Positions 1 to 8,746 of a DNA stretch of 23,964 nt are shown here, one piece after another (positions within the stretch are counted from its first letter, which is position 1; every line of letters begins with the position of its first letter). A program made the translations under genes and the position numbers. The notes under the pieces are model-generated. The model was not told the origin of the DNA. It searched no databases and was given only the letters and a program-made list of their open reading frames with translations. Origin of the DNA: Bacilli bacterium (GTDB taxonomy: Bacteria > Bacillota_I > Bacilli_A > RF39 > UBA660); the NCBI GenBank assembly GCA_900758495.1, contig CAAERO010000013.1, positions 1-23,964 on the forward strand. Direction: 5' to 3'.

Positions 1-2
1 AA

Positions 3-791
3 AAATATAACTATGGAACAGGATATACTTTTGATGAATCAACTAAAAAATTCACTTTAACTGGTACTATTAAACAACTAACTTGGAAAGATAATCATGA
101 TGAAATAGTAGCAGGAAAACTATATAGTTGTTTAAACACAAGTTGTAATGTGGTTTACAAAGTAACAGGATATCAAAATGATACAACAATGACAGTACAA
201 CCTATATCCTATAGTAGTGATAGTTATGCTGATGCAGTAACAAATACCACAAATTCTACTATGAAAACCACTTTAGATACTTGGTATAAGAATAATCTAA
301 CAAGTTATGCATCATATCTAGCAGATGAAACATTCTGTAGTGATCGAAGTATAGCAGTTGGCTCAGGATATTTAACAACTCCAACAACATATTATGGAAC
401 ATTCAGTCGCTTATATAATAAGAGAACACCAAACTTAAAATGTGTTCAAGATAATGACAGATTTAAAGTATCAAATGAAATTGCTAAGTTAGATTATCCA
501 ATATTATTAATCACAGCAGATGAAGTAGCAATGGCAGGAGGAGTATACAATACGCCAAATAGTAATTATTATCTATATAATGGACAATATTTCTGGACGC
601 TGTCTCCGTCTTACTTTGATTCTAACGGCTCTCTTGCGCGCGTTTTGGGCGTGACTCCTTCAGGCAGTCTGTATCCTTGGAACAACGTCACGAATTTCTT
701 CGGGGCCCGTCTAGTTATTAATATAATGGCTGATACACCAATAACTAAAGGAGATGGGACTGCTTTAAATCCATATGCTGTTAAATCTTAG
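3..791 (+). CDS. Surface/secreted protein with C-terminal lectin-like variable module (5' end outside window)
   Basis: The frame is open from the left edge, so the gene starts upstream; 262 residues are visible. No start inside the window has a convincing ribosome site. The visible protein is rich in Thr, Ser, Tyr and Asn and has several Cys (for example in LYSCLNTSCNVVY), as expected of an exported protein. The last ~75 residues carry FWTLSPS, a G-A-R-L-V-I-N segment and a final GDGTALNPYAV motif. I associate this layout with surface proteins of gut Firmicutes that resemble formylglycine-enzyme/C-type-lectin folds; the family name is from memory and unverified. Codons 594-710 differ strongly in base composition from the rest, suggesting a replaced or mutagenised cassette. 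A terminator follows the stop. The protein may be a pilin-like or adhesin C-terminus; its function is unknown. Confidence 0.85.
   Translation, partial: KYNYGTGYTFDESTKKFTLTGTIKQLTWKDNHDEIVAGKLYSCLNTSCNVVYKVTGYQNDTTMTVQPISYSSDSYADAVTNTTNSTMKTTLDTWYKNNLTSYASYLADETFCSDRSIAVGSGYLTTPTTYYGTFSRLYNKRTPNLKCVQDNDRFKVSNEIAKLDYPILLITADEVAMAGGVYNTPNSNYYLYNGQYFWTLSPSYFDSNGSLARVLGVTPSGSLYPWNNVTNFFGARLVINIMADTPITKGDGTALNPYAVKS
594..712 (+). other. GC-rich, adenine-poor in-frame island (candidate variable region)
   Basis: Within the AT-rich gene, positions 597-710 are about 53% GC (61 of 114) and contain only 16 adenines, whereas flanking codons are mostly A-ending. Of these 38 codons, 27 end in C or T, 10 in G and one in A. 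The reading frame is intact across both edges and the encoded segment lies in the C-terminal module. This pattern is what adenine-directed mutagenesis of AAC/AAT-rich template codons by a diversity-generating retroelement would leave. Gene conversion from a foreign cassette is the alternative. No template repeat or reverse transcriptase is seen in this window. Confidence 0.55.
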
Positions 792-795
792 ACAT

Positions 796-829
796 AATCT
801 AATGTGCTAGTGCACACTAGATTTTTTCT
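796..829 (+). terminator. Rho-independent terminator of the surface-protein gene
   Basis: Arms at 796-807 and 812-823 pair over 12 bp with one A/C mismatch around a TAGT loop, followed by a T-rich run. It lies a few bases after the stop codon. Confidence 0.8.
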
Positions 830-874
830 TTCTTATGTGATAGAATACAGCTTAAAAGAAAGGGGCTATGATTG

Positions 875-2044
875 ATGAATATAATTATTGTTGGAGCAGG
901 AGTTAGTGGACTTACTGCTGGTATATCTTTATTAAGAAATGGTAATGATGTAACAATATTAGAAAGAAATAATATGAGTGGTAAGAAACTGTTATTAACT
1001 GGTGCTGGTAGATGTAATTACTTTAATGATTCACAATCTATAAATCATTACCATAGTAGTAATGATTCCTTATTAACTAGTATTATAACTAAAGATAATA
1101 TAGAATTAGTAGAAACATTCATTAAATCCCTTGGAATTATTCCTAAGATAAAAGATGGATATTACTATCCTTTTTCTAATCAAGCGATTAATATGAAAGA
1201 ACTATTAGAAACTACTTATTTAGATTTAGGGGGTAAGTTTAAATTTAATTATTTAGTAGAAAAAATAGAAAAGAAAGATGACTTATTTATTATTAATGAT
1301 GATTTATCTTGTGCTAAATTAATACTTGCTACAGGTGGTAAATCTTATAAAATGACTGGTAGTGATGGAATAGGATATTTTCTTGCTAATAGTTTTCATC
1401 ATAAAATAATAGATGTTTATCCCTCTCTTACTTCCTTAGTTACAAAAGAAAAACACAACTTAAAAGGAGTAAGACTTGATGCTATAGTTAGTCTTTATGA
1501 AGATAATAAAAAAATTAAAGAAGAACTAGGTCAAGTACAATTTACTGACTATGGACTTAGTGGTATTTGTATCTTTAATCTTAGTTATTATGCTATTAAA
1601 GGATTAAGTGCTAAGAGAAAAGTAACTATTAAACTGGATTTAATGCCTTTTGATGATACTGTTAATTTTATAGGAAGAAGAGTAAGAGATACCTTACTTG
1701 GCTTTTTACCAATTAAAGTAATTAATTATATTATGTTAAAACTAGATATTTCTTCTGCTACTTATTATGAAGAACTTTCCTCTTTAAAGAAAAAAGAACT
1801 AACTAATATGTTAAAAGAAATGACATTTACAGTTACTTCCTATAAAGGTTTTGACTTTGCTCAAGTATGTAGTGGTGGTGTAAGTTTAGAAGAAATAAAT
1901 CCGTTAACAATGGAATCTCTTCTTGTTAAGAATCTTTATATAACAGGTGAATTATTAGATGTTAATGGCGACTGTGGTGGTTATAACTTGACTTTTGCTT
2001 TTCTATCAGGAATATTAACTAGTATGGAGGATTATAATGCTTAG
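875..2044 (+). CDS. HI0933/BaiN-family NAD(P)/FAD-dependent oxidoreductase
   Basis: A 389-residue flavoprotein. The N-terminus IIIVGAGVSGLTAGISLL is a Rossmann GxGxxG dinucleotide-binding motif, followed by GKKLLLTGAGRCNYFN, typical of the HI0933/BaiN (COG2081) family. Near the C-terminus, CSGGVSL and ITGELLDVNGDCGGYNL form the second FAD-contact region that marks this family. Length matches the family norm of about 390-420. ATG 875 is preferred; a TTG directly before it at 872 is also possible, both served by AAAGGGG around 859-864. It overlaps the next flavoprotein gene by 8 bp, so the two are co-transcribed. The substrate is not determinable; members have been linked to flavin-dependent reductions, including bile-acid chemistry, but that cannot be assumed here. 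Confidence 0.88.
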   Translation: MNIIIVGAGVSGLTAGISLLRNGNDVTILERNNMSGKKLLLTGAGRCNYFNDSQSINHYHSSNDSLLTSIITKDNIELVETFIKSLGIIPKIKDGYYYPFSNQAINMKELLETTYLDLGGKFKFNYLVEKIEKKDDLFIINDDLSCAKLILATGGKSYKMTGSDGIGYFLANSFHHKIIDVYPSLTSLVTKEKHNLKGVRLDAIVSLYEDNKKIKEELGQVQFTDYGLSGICIFNLSYYAIKGLSAKRKVTIKLDLMPFDDTVNFIGRRVRDTLLGFLPIKVINYIMLKLDISSATYYEELSSLKKKELTNMLKEMTFTVTSYKGFDFAQVCSGGVSLEEINPLTMESLLVKNLYITGELLDVNGDCGGYNLTFAFLSGILTSMEDYNA

Positions 2045-3596
2045 AGTAGAAATTAATTTAAAAGTAGATAATGATAATTATCAAGAGGAAGTACTAAAAT
2101 TATTAAAAGTTAAAGCTAGTGACATAAAAACTATGAGTATTAATAAAAAATCAATCGATGCCAGACGTCGTGATGAGATACACTATCACTATAGCATTGA
2201 TGTAGAACTTGATCTTAAAGTAGAAGAAAAGCTATTAAAGAATAAGAAATTAAAACTTAAGAAAGTAGTAAAAGAAGAGTATAAACTACCTAATTCAGGT
2301 ACTATAAAACTTTCTAATCGTCCAGTTATTGTTGGTAGTGGACCAGCTGGTTTATTTGCTGCTTATATCCTAGCAAGTAAAGGTTTTAAACCTCTAGTAA
2401 TTGATAGAGGGGAAGAAATGGCTAAAAGAGTAGCAAGTGTAAATAAATTCTTCGCTAAAGGATTACTAAATGAAGAAAGTAATGTTTCTTTTGGGGAAGG
2501 AGGAGCAGGAACTTTCTCTGATGGTAAGTTAAAAACAATGATTAGAGATAAGGAACATCGTGGTAAGAAAGTATTTGATATCTTTATAGAAAATGGTGCT
2601 AATAGTGATATTTTATATTTACAACATCCTCATCTTGGAACAGATAAATTAAGAGAAATAATTCCTAATATTAGAGAAAAGATAGTAAAAATGGGAGGAG
2701 AGTTTAGATTTAATACTAAACTTACTGATATTAAAACTAAAAATGAAAAGGTAGTAAGTATTACTATAAATGATAAAGAGATTATTCCTTGTGATGTATT
2801 AGTGTTAGCAATAGGTCATAGTGCAAGAGATACTTTTCATCTATTAGATAATGTTGGGTTAAAGATGGAATCTAAACCATTTGCTGTAGGAGTTAGAGTA
2901 ATGCATTATCAAGAAATGATTGATAAAGAACAGTATCATAATAAAATTAAAAAAGCTCCTTATAAATTAACTTATCAAACAAAGGAACATCGAGGAGTTT
3001 ACTCATTTTGTATGTGTCCTGGAGGTTATGTTTTAAATGCTACTAATCTTAATAATCATTTAGTAGTAAATGGGATGAGTAATTATTTAAGAGATAGTAA
3101 TACTGCTAATAGTGCTATTATAGTAACTGTTTCTAAAAAAGACTATGGAGAAGATTTATTTGCTGGTGTTGCTTATCAAGAAGAGTTAGAAAAGAAAGCA
3201 TTTAAATTAGGTAATGGAAAGATACCTGTAGAATATTATCAAGACTTTGTAAATAAAAAGATTACTAAAAAAGAAACAGATTTTGCTATTATGGGTGGTT
3301 ATACTTTTGTTGATTTAAATAGTATCTTACCAGAATACATCTCATCTTCCTTAAAGGAAGCTATGGAAGAGTTTAATAAAAAGATAAAAGGCTTTAGTGA
3401 TAATAATCCTTTACTAGCAGGAGTAGAAACAAGAACCTCATCACCAATTAGAATTATTAGAGATGACTTATTAGAATCTAATGTCAAAGGAATATATCCT
3501 TGTGGTGAAGGAAGTGGTTATGCAGGAGGAATTACTTCTTCTGCTATAGATGGTATAAAAGTGGCAGAAGAGATAATTAAAAAATATCATTTGTAA
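2037..3596 (+). CDS. FAD-dependent dehydrogenase (COG2509-like)
   Basis: 519 residues. An N-terminal ~90-residue lysine-rich alpha/beta domain precedes the Rossmann motif VIVGSGPAGLFAAYILA (residues about 97-113) and an acidic strand end, LVIDRGEE. Further family features are NVSFGEGGAGTFSDGKL, a GHSARDTF segment and the C-terminal GIYPCGEGSGYAGGITSSA, which closes the FAD site. This architecture, including the N-terminal extension, matches COG2509 uncharacterised FAD-dependent dehydrogenases. The start is set by GGAGG at 2026-2030 before ATG 2037, and the gene overlaps the preceding oxidoreductase, implying translational coupling. The substrate is unknown. No terminator is evident before the next gene, so read-through into 3652 is possible. 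Confidence 0.88.
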   Translation: MLRVEINLKVDNDNYQEEVLKLLKVKASDIKTMSINKKSIDARRRDEIHYHYSIDVELDLKVEEKLLKNKKLKLKKVVKEEYKLPNSGTIKLSNRPVIVGSGPAGLFAAYILASKGFKPLVIDRGEEMAKRVASVNKFFAKGLLNEESNVSFGEGGAGTFSDGKLKTMIRDKEHRGKKVFDIFIENGANSDILYLQHPHLGTDKLREIIPNIREKIVKMGGEFRFNTKLTDIKTKNEKVVSITINDKEIIPCDVLVLAIGHSARDTFHLLDNVGLKMESKPFAVGVRVMHYQEMIDKEQYHNKIKKAPYKLTYQTKEHRGVYSFCMCPGGYVLNATNLNNHLVVNGMSNYLRDSNTANSAIIVTVSKKDYGEDLFAGVAYQEELEKKAFKLGNGKIPVEYYQDFVNKKITKKETDFAIMGGYTFVDLNSILPEYISSSLKEAMEEFNKKIKGFSDNNPLLAGVETRTSSPIRIIRDDLLESNVKGIYPCGEGSGYAGGITSSAIDGIKVAEEIIKKYHL

Positions 3597-3651
3597 AATT
3601 GCCTTCAAAACTTAATTTTATTGTCAATAAAAATGAAAAAGGAGAGTAATA

Positions 3652-4371
3652 ATGAAAAAAGAAACTTATACTACTAAAGAAATATTATTTGGTCTTAGAG
3701 GTGAGTACTTACGTCTTCAAAAGTATTTAAATGAGATGGCTGAATATATTGATTATGATAAAGAAAAATATGAAATGTTTATAGTTCCTGTAGAAACGAT
3801 TTGTGGTAAAGACCATAATTTAGTTCTTTATGCTGATGAAATTAAAAGTAATTTTAGGATGAAATTAGAGAAGATTTTTCATGAACCAATAACAGTTCGT
3901 GATGCTATTATTGCTGATGATGGAACAGGTAACTATATTCTTCATGGGAATTCTTTCTTTCCAGAAGGTGTTCAAATAAGAAAACAAAAAGAATTTAATC
4001 GCTATGCTAAATTCTTATATGGTTATGATTATTTACAAGCATTAAGTGATGAGAATTTTGCTTTATACCCAGCTTATAGTTCACCAACAAGTCTAATACT
4101 CACTAATGATGATATGTATGTTACTTATCATGCTTATGATGATACTGTATCTATTAGTAAAAACTTTAGAACTAGATTAACAGATGAGATGATTTATGAG
4201 ATTTTAAACTGGGGATATAAAGCTACTGATTTTAGTAATAAAGCACAAAAAATAATTGAAGAAAGTCCTAGTGCCCAAAAAGAGATTACTCTTTTAAGAA
4301 AAGGCAAGGCGGTATCAGAAAAATTTTCGATATATGAAAAACAAAAAACTTTAGTATTAATAAAAAAGTAA
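3652..4371 (+). CDS. Hypothetical protein, tandem paralogue 1
   Basis: 239 residues with no family I recognise. It has no signal peptide or membrane segment and looks cytosolic, with a charged, mixed helix/strand composition. The N-terminus (KEILFGLRGEYLRLQKYL) and the C-terminus (FSIYEKQKTLVLIKK) are closely matched in the next gene, while the middle (about residues 45-190) has diverged strongly. That pattern indicates a duplicated protein with conserved ends and a variable core. AAGGAGAG lies just before ATG 3652. The next gene follows after 21 bp, so the two form an operon. Function unknown. Confidence 0.8.
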   Translation: MKKETYTTKEILFGLRGEYLRLQKYLNEMAEYIDYDKEKYEMFIVPVETICGKDHNLVLYADEIKSNFRMKLEKIFHEPITVRDAIIADDGTGNYILHGNSFFPEGVQIRKQKEFNRYAKFLYGYDYLQALSDENFALYPAYSSPTSLILTNDDMYVTYHAYDDTVSISKNFRTRLTDEMIYEILNWGYKATDFSNKAQKIIEESPSAQKEITLLRKGKAVSEKFSIYEKQKTLVLIKK

Positions 4372-4392
4372 GGTAATTTCAGGGGAAAATAT

Positions 4393-5121
4393 ATGAATAA
4401 TAATAAATATACAGTAAAAGAAATACTGTTTGGTTTAAGAGATGAATGCCTAAAAATACAAGAACATTTAAAAGAGGTAGATTCATGCTTAGATTATGAC
4501 AGAGAAAAATATAATATTGATTTAGCACTTTATAAATATGCATCTAAAAATAAGTATGAACCATGGTTTATTGCTACTAAAATAGAGTCATATAAAGTTA
4601 AACGTTTAAAAGAAATTTTTAGGATAAAAACAAAAGTTAGTAAAGCATCAATTACTTCTATTAATCGTTATGAGTTATTAAGATATGATGATAAGTTTCC
4701 TGCTACTGTAAAACAAGGTATGCAAGGGAAATTAGAAGATATTGTAGATTTTATTGAGGCTTATGACTATTTAAAAGTATTAAAGCATCCTAAAGCTGCT
4801 GATTTACCATTAAATTTTTCAGCAGATAATATGATTATGTTAAATGATACTTTAGGTAATGTTTCTTATAGTGCCATTAGTGATAGAATTTTATTTGAAA
4901 AAGCAACACCTTTAACTAAAAACAATGTTGATGACATTCTAAATCAAGAATATAATAAAAAACATTTTACAGAAAAAGCACAAGAAGTAATTGAACAAAG
5001 TGTAAATGCTAAAAAAGAAATAGTGTTAAAACCAATAGAGTATCAAAAAGAAGAAACATTTTCTATTTATGAAAATCAGAAGACTTTGATTTTAGTAAGA
5101 GATAAGAAAACGCTATTTTAA
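4393..5121 (+). CDS. Hypothetical protein, tandem paralogue 2
   Basis: 242 residues, paralogous to the upstream gene. Shared features are KEILFGLR near residue 10, a Tyr-Asp-(Lys/Arg)-Glu-Lys-Tyr segment near residue 35, a YDYL motif in the middle, an AQ-x-x-I/V-E element near residue 195 and FSIYENQKTLILV at the end. No catalytic motif, signal peptide or transmembrane stretch is visible. The ribosome site is CAGGGGA before ATG 4393. A weak hairpin with a T run follows at 5146. The pair is probably lineage-specific; function unknown. Confidence 0.8.
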   Translation: MNNNKYTVKEILFGLRDECLKIQEHLKEVDSCLDYDREKYNIDLALYKYASKNKYEPWFIATKIESYKVKRLKEIFRIKTKVSKASITSINRYELLRYDDKFPATVKQGMQGKLEDIVDFIEAYDYLKVLKHPKAADLPLNFSADNMIMLNDTLGNVSYSAISDRILFEKATPLTKNNVDDILNQEYNKKHFTEKAQEVIEQSVNAKKEIVLKPIEYQKEETFSIYENQKTLILVRDKKTLF

Positions 5122-5145
5122 TAAAATATAACACAACAACACACT

Positions 5146-5167
5146 CCATATTATTATGGCTTTTTTT
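5146..5167 (+). terminator. Weak terminator-like hairpin
   Basis: CCATA (5146-5150) and TATGG (5155-5159) form a 5-bp stem with a TTAT loop, followed by C and seven T. Its position just after the paralogue pair fits a terminator, but the stem is short. Confidence 0.4.
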
Positions 5168-5260
5168 AAAATAAAGTTTTAATCTGTGTTACCCAAAATA
5201 GAACTAAACTTATCCTTGGTGCATTCTAAAAATCTAAATTACAGTTTCAATATTTATTTT

Positions 5261-5437
5261 TTATAATGTTAATAAGTAAAGTACATAGATTGAAAATAAG
5301 CCATAAATAAAAGAAAAAACTAATACTTTATGCCAATCAATTGAAAATCTAAGTTTTTTTGTACTATCATTTTCTGAAAAAAACAATTTCTTTCTTACTT
5401 TATTAGTCTGAACTGTAACTAAATTTACGAAAAAAAC
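5261..5437 (-). pseudogene. Possible relic of a small membrane protein
   Basis: In the otherwise empty 5122-5493 gap, the minus strand keeps one frame open for about 58 codons, ending in TAA at 5261-5263. The translation has a basic, polar first half (including RKKLFFSENDSTKKL) and a hydrophobic C-terminal span (VLVFSFIYGLFSIYVLYLL) that would cross the membrane. No ATG, GTG or TTG with a ribosome site opens it, so it looks like the tail of a decayed gene, or it could be chance in AT-rich DNA. No family was recognised. The rest of the gap holds the weak hairpin at 5146 and a TATAAT at 5472-5477 ahead of lon. Confidence 0.28.
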
Positions 5438-5502
5438 TTAAAAAAGACTTCTCAAAAAAAAACGGATAAGTTATAATAAATAATTAGAAGTGGGTGATGG
5501 TA

Positions 5503-7812
5503 GTGAGTAGAATTCCAGTTATGATTGTTAATGAAACAGTCTTATTTCCTAATTTTGAATATAGAATTGAAACACAAGATGAAAAGGTAGAACGTTTAAT
5601 TAATATCGTAGAACAAAGCAATGAAAAACAAGTACTAATGATTCACTCTTTAGACGGTTTTTCTACTGACAATGTAATTGAATTTCCCTCACTTGGAATC
5701 CTATCAACCCTAACCTTAAAACTGTTAGTCCCTAATTCTAAAACAAGAGCAGTCTTTCAATGTCATAGTAGAGTAAGTGTTGCTAATTATGAATTTGAAA
5801 ATGATGTTTGGTATGTTGATATAGAAGACGTTGAAACAAGAGAAATACCAAAAGAAAAAAACACCCTATACATAGATATGCTATTAAGATCTTATGAGAA
5901 GTATAGTAACTTAGTATCAGGTACTAGTAATGCTATGCTTCACCAATTGTCGTTTATCGAAAACCTAGCAGACTTAACTGATTCTTTGGCAGCAATATTA
6001 CCATTTTCTATTGAATTAAAGAAAAAATATCTTTATGAAGAAGACCCAATAAAAAGAGCTATTTCTTTATTGGAACAATTAAAGGAAGAAATAGCTCTTG
6101 CTAGAATAGAAAATGAAATAGATGAAAAAGTAAGAAAAGAAGTAATTGATAGTCAAAAGAAATTTTATCTAGAAGCAAAACTCAAAGTGATTAAAGAGGA
6201 GTTAGGGGAAGAAAATAGTAAGAATAGTGAAATAGAAAACTATAAGAAACGTTTAAAAAATTTAAAAGCTAATAACAAGATTAAAGAAAGAATTAAAGAA
6301 GAAATTAAAAGGTATGAAACATCTGCTCCAATTTCTCCAGAAGTAGTAATGATGAAAGATTATATCGAGTGGATGTTATCACTTCCTTTTGAAATAGAAA
6401 CTAAAGATGTAACTAATTTAAATAAAATAAAAGTAGTCTTAGATAACAATCATTATGGAATGAGTGATGTAAAAGAAAGAATCTTAGAGTATATTGCTGT
6501 TAAACAAAATTCTAAGAAAGAGAAAAGTCCAATTCTATGTTTGATAGGTCCTCCAGGAGTAGGTAAAACCTCCCTTGCTTATTCTATTGCTAAGAGTTTA
6601 AATAGAAATGTTGCTACTATCTCTGTAGGTGGTATTAATGATGAAGCAGAAATCGTCGGACATCGAAGAACCTATGTAGGGGCACTTCCTGGAAGAATTA
6701 TTCAAGGAATGAAGAAAGCTCATAGTTCTAATCCAGTTTTTATTATAGATGAGATAGATAAAATGACCAAGGGAGTCAAAGGGGACCCAGCTAGTAGTTT
6801 ACTAGAAGTCCTTGATAAAGAACAAAATACCCACTTTTCTGATCATTATATTGAAGAAGATTTTGATTTATCAAAAGTGTTATTTATTGCTACTGCTAAT
6901 TATGAAGAACAAATACCATTAGAGTTAAAAGATAGGTTAGAGGTTATTCACATTCCTTCTTATACAGAATATGAAAAAAAGGATATCGCTTTAAACTATT
7001 TGATACCTAAACTAATGGACGAAGTTGGCTTAACTCCTTTTGAAGTAGAATTTAGTGAAGAGGCTATTTTAGAAATAATTAGAAGTTATACTAAAGAAGC
7101 AGGTGTCAGGGAACTTAACCGAATGATATCAAAGATATTACGAAAGATAGTTAAAGATATGTTAATTAATAATAATGCTGCTTTAGTAACAGTTACTGTT
7201 GATTCTTTAGAATCATATTTAGGAAAGAAAGTTTATCCTTTTTATTCCCAGAAAGATTTACGTCAGGTGGGAGTAGTTAATGGACTTGCTTATACACCTT
7301 TCGGTGGAGATGTTCTAAAAGTTGAAACGACTTACTATAAAGGAAAAGGTGAATTAATATTAACTGGCTCTTTAGGAGAAGTAATGATAGAATCTGCTCA
7401 GATTGCCCTTAGCTATATTAAAGCTAATTATGAGAAGTTTTTAGTTGGAGATAAAATTTTTACTAATGATACCCATATTCACTTGCCAGAAGGAGCAGTT
7501 AGTAAGGAAGGACCATCAGCTGGTATTGCTTTAACTACTTCGATAATAAGTGCTTTTACAGGTGTTAAAATTTCTTCAAAGATAGCAATGACTGGGGAAA
7601 TAACTTTACAAGGGAGGGTACTCCCAATCGGCGGAGTTAGAGAGAAAGTTCTAGGAGCTTATCGCGCGGGGGTCAAAAAGATTTATTTACCTAAAGAGAA
7701 TAAAGCTGATTTAGATGAAGTTCCTAAAGATATTAGAAAAGAAATAGTCTTCAAATTTATTTCTAATTATCAAGAACTAGCAGCAGAATTGTTTAAAATT
7801 GAAAAAAATTAA
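5503..7812 (+). CDS. lon: ATP-dependent protease Lon (LonA)
   Basis: Serine protease of the AAA+ class that unfolds and degrades damaged and regulatory proteins in the cytosol. Domains in order (769 residues from GTG 5503): substrate-binding N-domain (about 1-190), coiled-coil linker (190-290), AAA+ with Walker A GPPGVGKT (349-356) and Walker B IIDEID (DE at 416-417), then the protease domain with catalytic Ser672 in EGPSAGIA and Lys715 in GGVREKVLGAYRAG. The 43-residue Ser-Lys spacing equals that of E. coli Lon, so the enzyme looks active. In-frame starts also exist at GTG 5494 and ATG 5497; 5503 is preferred because AGAAGTGGGTGAT (5487-5499) aligns with the anti-Shine-Dalgarno sequence at usual distance. 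TATAAT at 5472-5477 is a possible -10, without a good -35. A strong hairpin terminator follows. Confidence 0.96.
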   Translation: MSRIPVMIVNETVLFPNFEYRIETQDEKVERLINIVEQSNEKQVLMIHSLDGFSTDNVIEFPSLGILSTLTLKLLVPNSKTRAVFQCHSRVSVANYEFENDVWYVDIEDVETREIPKEKNTLYIDMLLRSYEKYSNLVSGTSNAMLHQLSFIENLADLTDSLAAILPFSIELKKKYLYEEDPIKRAISLLEQLKEEIALARIENEIDEKVRKEVIDSQKKFYLEAKLKVIKEELGEENSKNSEIENYKKRLKNLKANNKIKERIKEEIKRYETSAPISPEVVMMKDYIEWMLSLPFEIETKDVTNLNKIKVVLDNNHYGMSDVKERILEYIAVKQNSKKEKSPILCLIGPPGVGKTSLAYSIAKSLNRNVATISVGGINDEAEIVGHRRTYVGALPGRIIQGMKKAHSSNPVFIIDEIDKMTKGVKGDPASSLLEVLDKEQNTHFSDHYIEEDFDLSKVLFIATANYEEQIPLELKDRLEVIHIPSYTEYEKKDIALNYLIPKLMDEVGLTPFEVEFSEEAILEIIRSYTKEAGVRELNRMISKILRKIVKDMLINNNAALVTVTVDSLESYLGKKVYPFYSQKDLRQVGVVNGLAYTPFGGDVLKVETTYYKGKGELILTGSLGEVMIESAQIALSYIKANYEKFLVGDKIFTNDTHIHLPEGAVSKEGPSAGIALTTSIISAFTGVKISSKIAMTGEITLQGRVLPIGGVREKVLGAYRAGVKKIYLPKENKADLDEVPKDIRKEIVFKFISNYQELAAELFKIEKN

Positions 7813-7834
7813 AATTTTACTTTTTTAGGGTGAA

Positions 7835-7936
7835 TTTTGCAAATTCAGGTACATGTTTGACCTGAATTTTTCATTTTTCTGGCTGAATCTAGTAAATTGA
7901 GGGGGACTTAGTAGGAGAAAATACAAAATTCCCAAT
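7835..7936 (+). repeat. Intergenic repeat element, copy A
   Basis: TTTTGCAAATTCAGGTA (7835-7851) is identical to 17531-17547. It is followed, in the same order as in the other copy, by a TGAAnnTAGTAAATTnAG module (7884-7902) and a GAAAATrCAAAATTC module (about 7916-7930). Each module is a degenerate version of a roughly 20-base unit. The first is also the arm of the lon terminator. The rest of the gap to 8018 contains a palindrome, CTTTTTCGAAAAAG, at about 7972-7985 and no gene. Confidence 0.5.
7841..7878 (+). terminator. Rho-independent terminator of lon
   Basis: Perfect 10-bp arms AAATTCAGGT (7841-7850) and ACCTGAATTT (7860-7869) enclose a 9-base loop, followed by a T-rich tract. The left arm is part of a 17-bp sequence repeated at 17531. 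Confidence 0.8.
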
Positions 7937-8018
7937 TTGCTATTTAGTTCTGAATCTGTTAAGATGGTGTCACTTTTTCGAAAAAGCAAAAATAATTATC
8001 TTATGAAAGGAACCAAAT

Positions 8019-8672
8019 ATGAATAATAATTTTATTAGTATCTTATCAGATACAACTATGAAATATCTCATGAAAGAAGAAAGGACAAGAAATATCTATC
8101 TCGAGTTATTTAGTCATATAATTGGTATTGATTTATCAAATTATAAAATTATTGGTAATGAGTTAAATATTGATAACATGAAAGAAGATTATCGCCTTGA
8201 TTTATTAGAAGAAGGAAATCTTATTCTTAATGTCGCAATCAATAAATCAACGGATAATAATACGACAGTAAAGAGTCTTACTTATGTTTTTCGTCTAGCA
8301 GATACAGAACATAATGAAAAATATACTACTAATGGAGTAATTCGAATTAGTTTAAATAATGATAAATTTGAACATGATGCTAATGTTTTAGAGTATGAAC
8401 TAATAAATGAAAAATATGAGTTAGTAAAAACTGGTATCAAAATGTATGATGTATACCTAATAAATTACAAAGGTATTTGTTATACTGGAGCTAATGAAGA
8501 CGAAATGTTATTATCAATGTTAACAGCCCAAACTGATGAAGAATTAAAGAAAATAATTGGTAATAGTAAGAAAGGACAAGTTATAATAGATGAGATTGAA
8601 AAATTTAAACTTAATGATGAATTTAATACTTGTTATAATGCTGAAATGGTAGAAGTAAAGTGTTGTAACTAA
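8019..8672 (+). CDS. Degenerate Rpn/PD-(D/E)XK nuclease-family protein, truncated
   Basis: 217 residues resembling Rpn-type (PDDEXK) recombination-promoting nucleases or transposase-like proteins. The order N-terminal helix pair, YRLDLLEEGNLILNVAINKS, KSLTYVFRLADTEHNEKY and a following beta strand matches the family core. The Asp of RLDLL is present, but the usual Glu-x-Gln of the next strand (IEMQ-like in active members) reads V-A-I-N, so nuclease activity is probably lost. The usual C-terminal targeting region is missing here: the frame stops at 8672 and a matching tail occurs in another frame at 8747-8830. AAAGGAACC precedes ATG 8019. Such genes are typically mobile and numerous in gut Firmicutes. 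The family call is moderate and rests on motif memory. Confidence 0.65.
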   Translation: MNNNFISILSDTTMKYLMKEERTRNIYLELFSHIIGIDLSNYKIIGNELNIDNMKEDYRLDLLEEGNLILNVAINKSTDNNTTVKSLTYVFRLADTEHNEKYTTNGVIRISLNNDKFEHDANVLEYELINEKYELVKTGIKMYDVYLINYKGICYTGANEDEMLLSMLTAQTDEELKKIIGNSKKGQVIIDEIEKFKLNDEFNTCYNAEMVEVKCCN

Positions 8673-8746
8673 GCTTATTAAGAAGAAGCTTCTAAAGGTA
8701 TCATTATTTTTGAAAAAATAAATGGTTGTAAATAGTAAAAATTTTA

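Noticed and set aside
594..712. Island explained as a sequencing or chimera artefact
   Set aside because: The reading frame is kept through both junctions and the encoded segment fits the surrounding module, which an artefact would rarely achieve.
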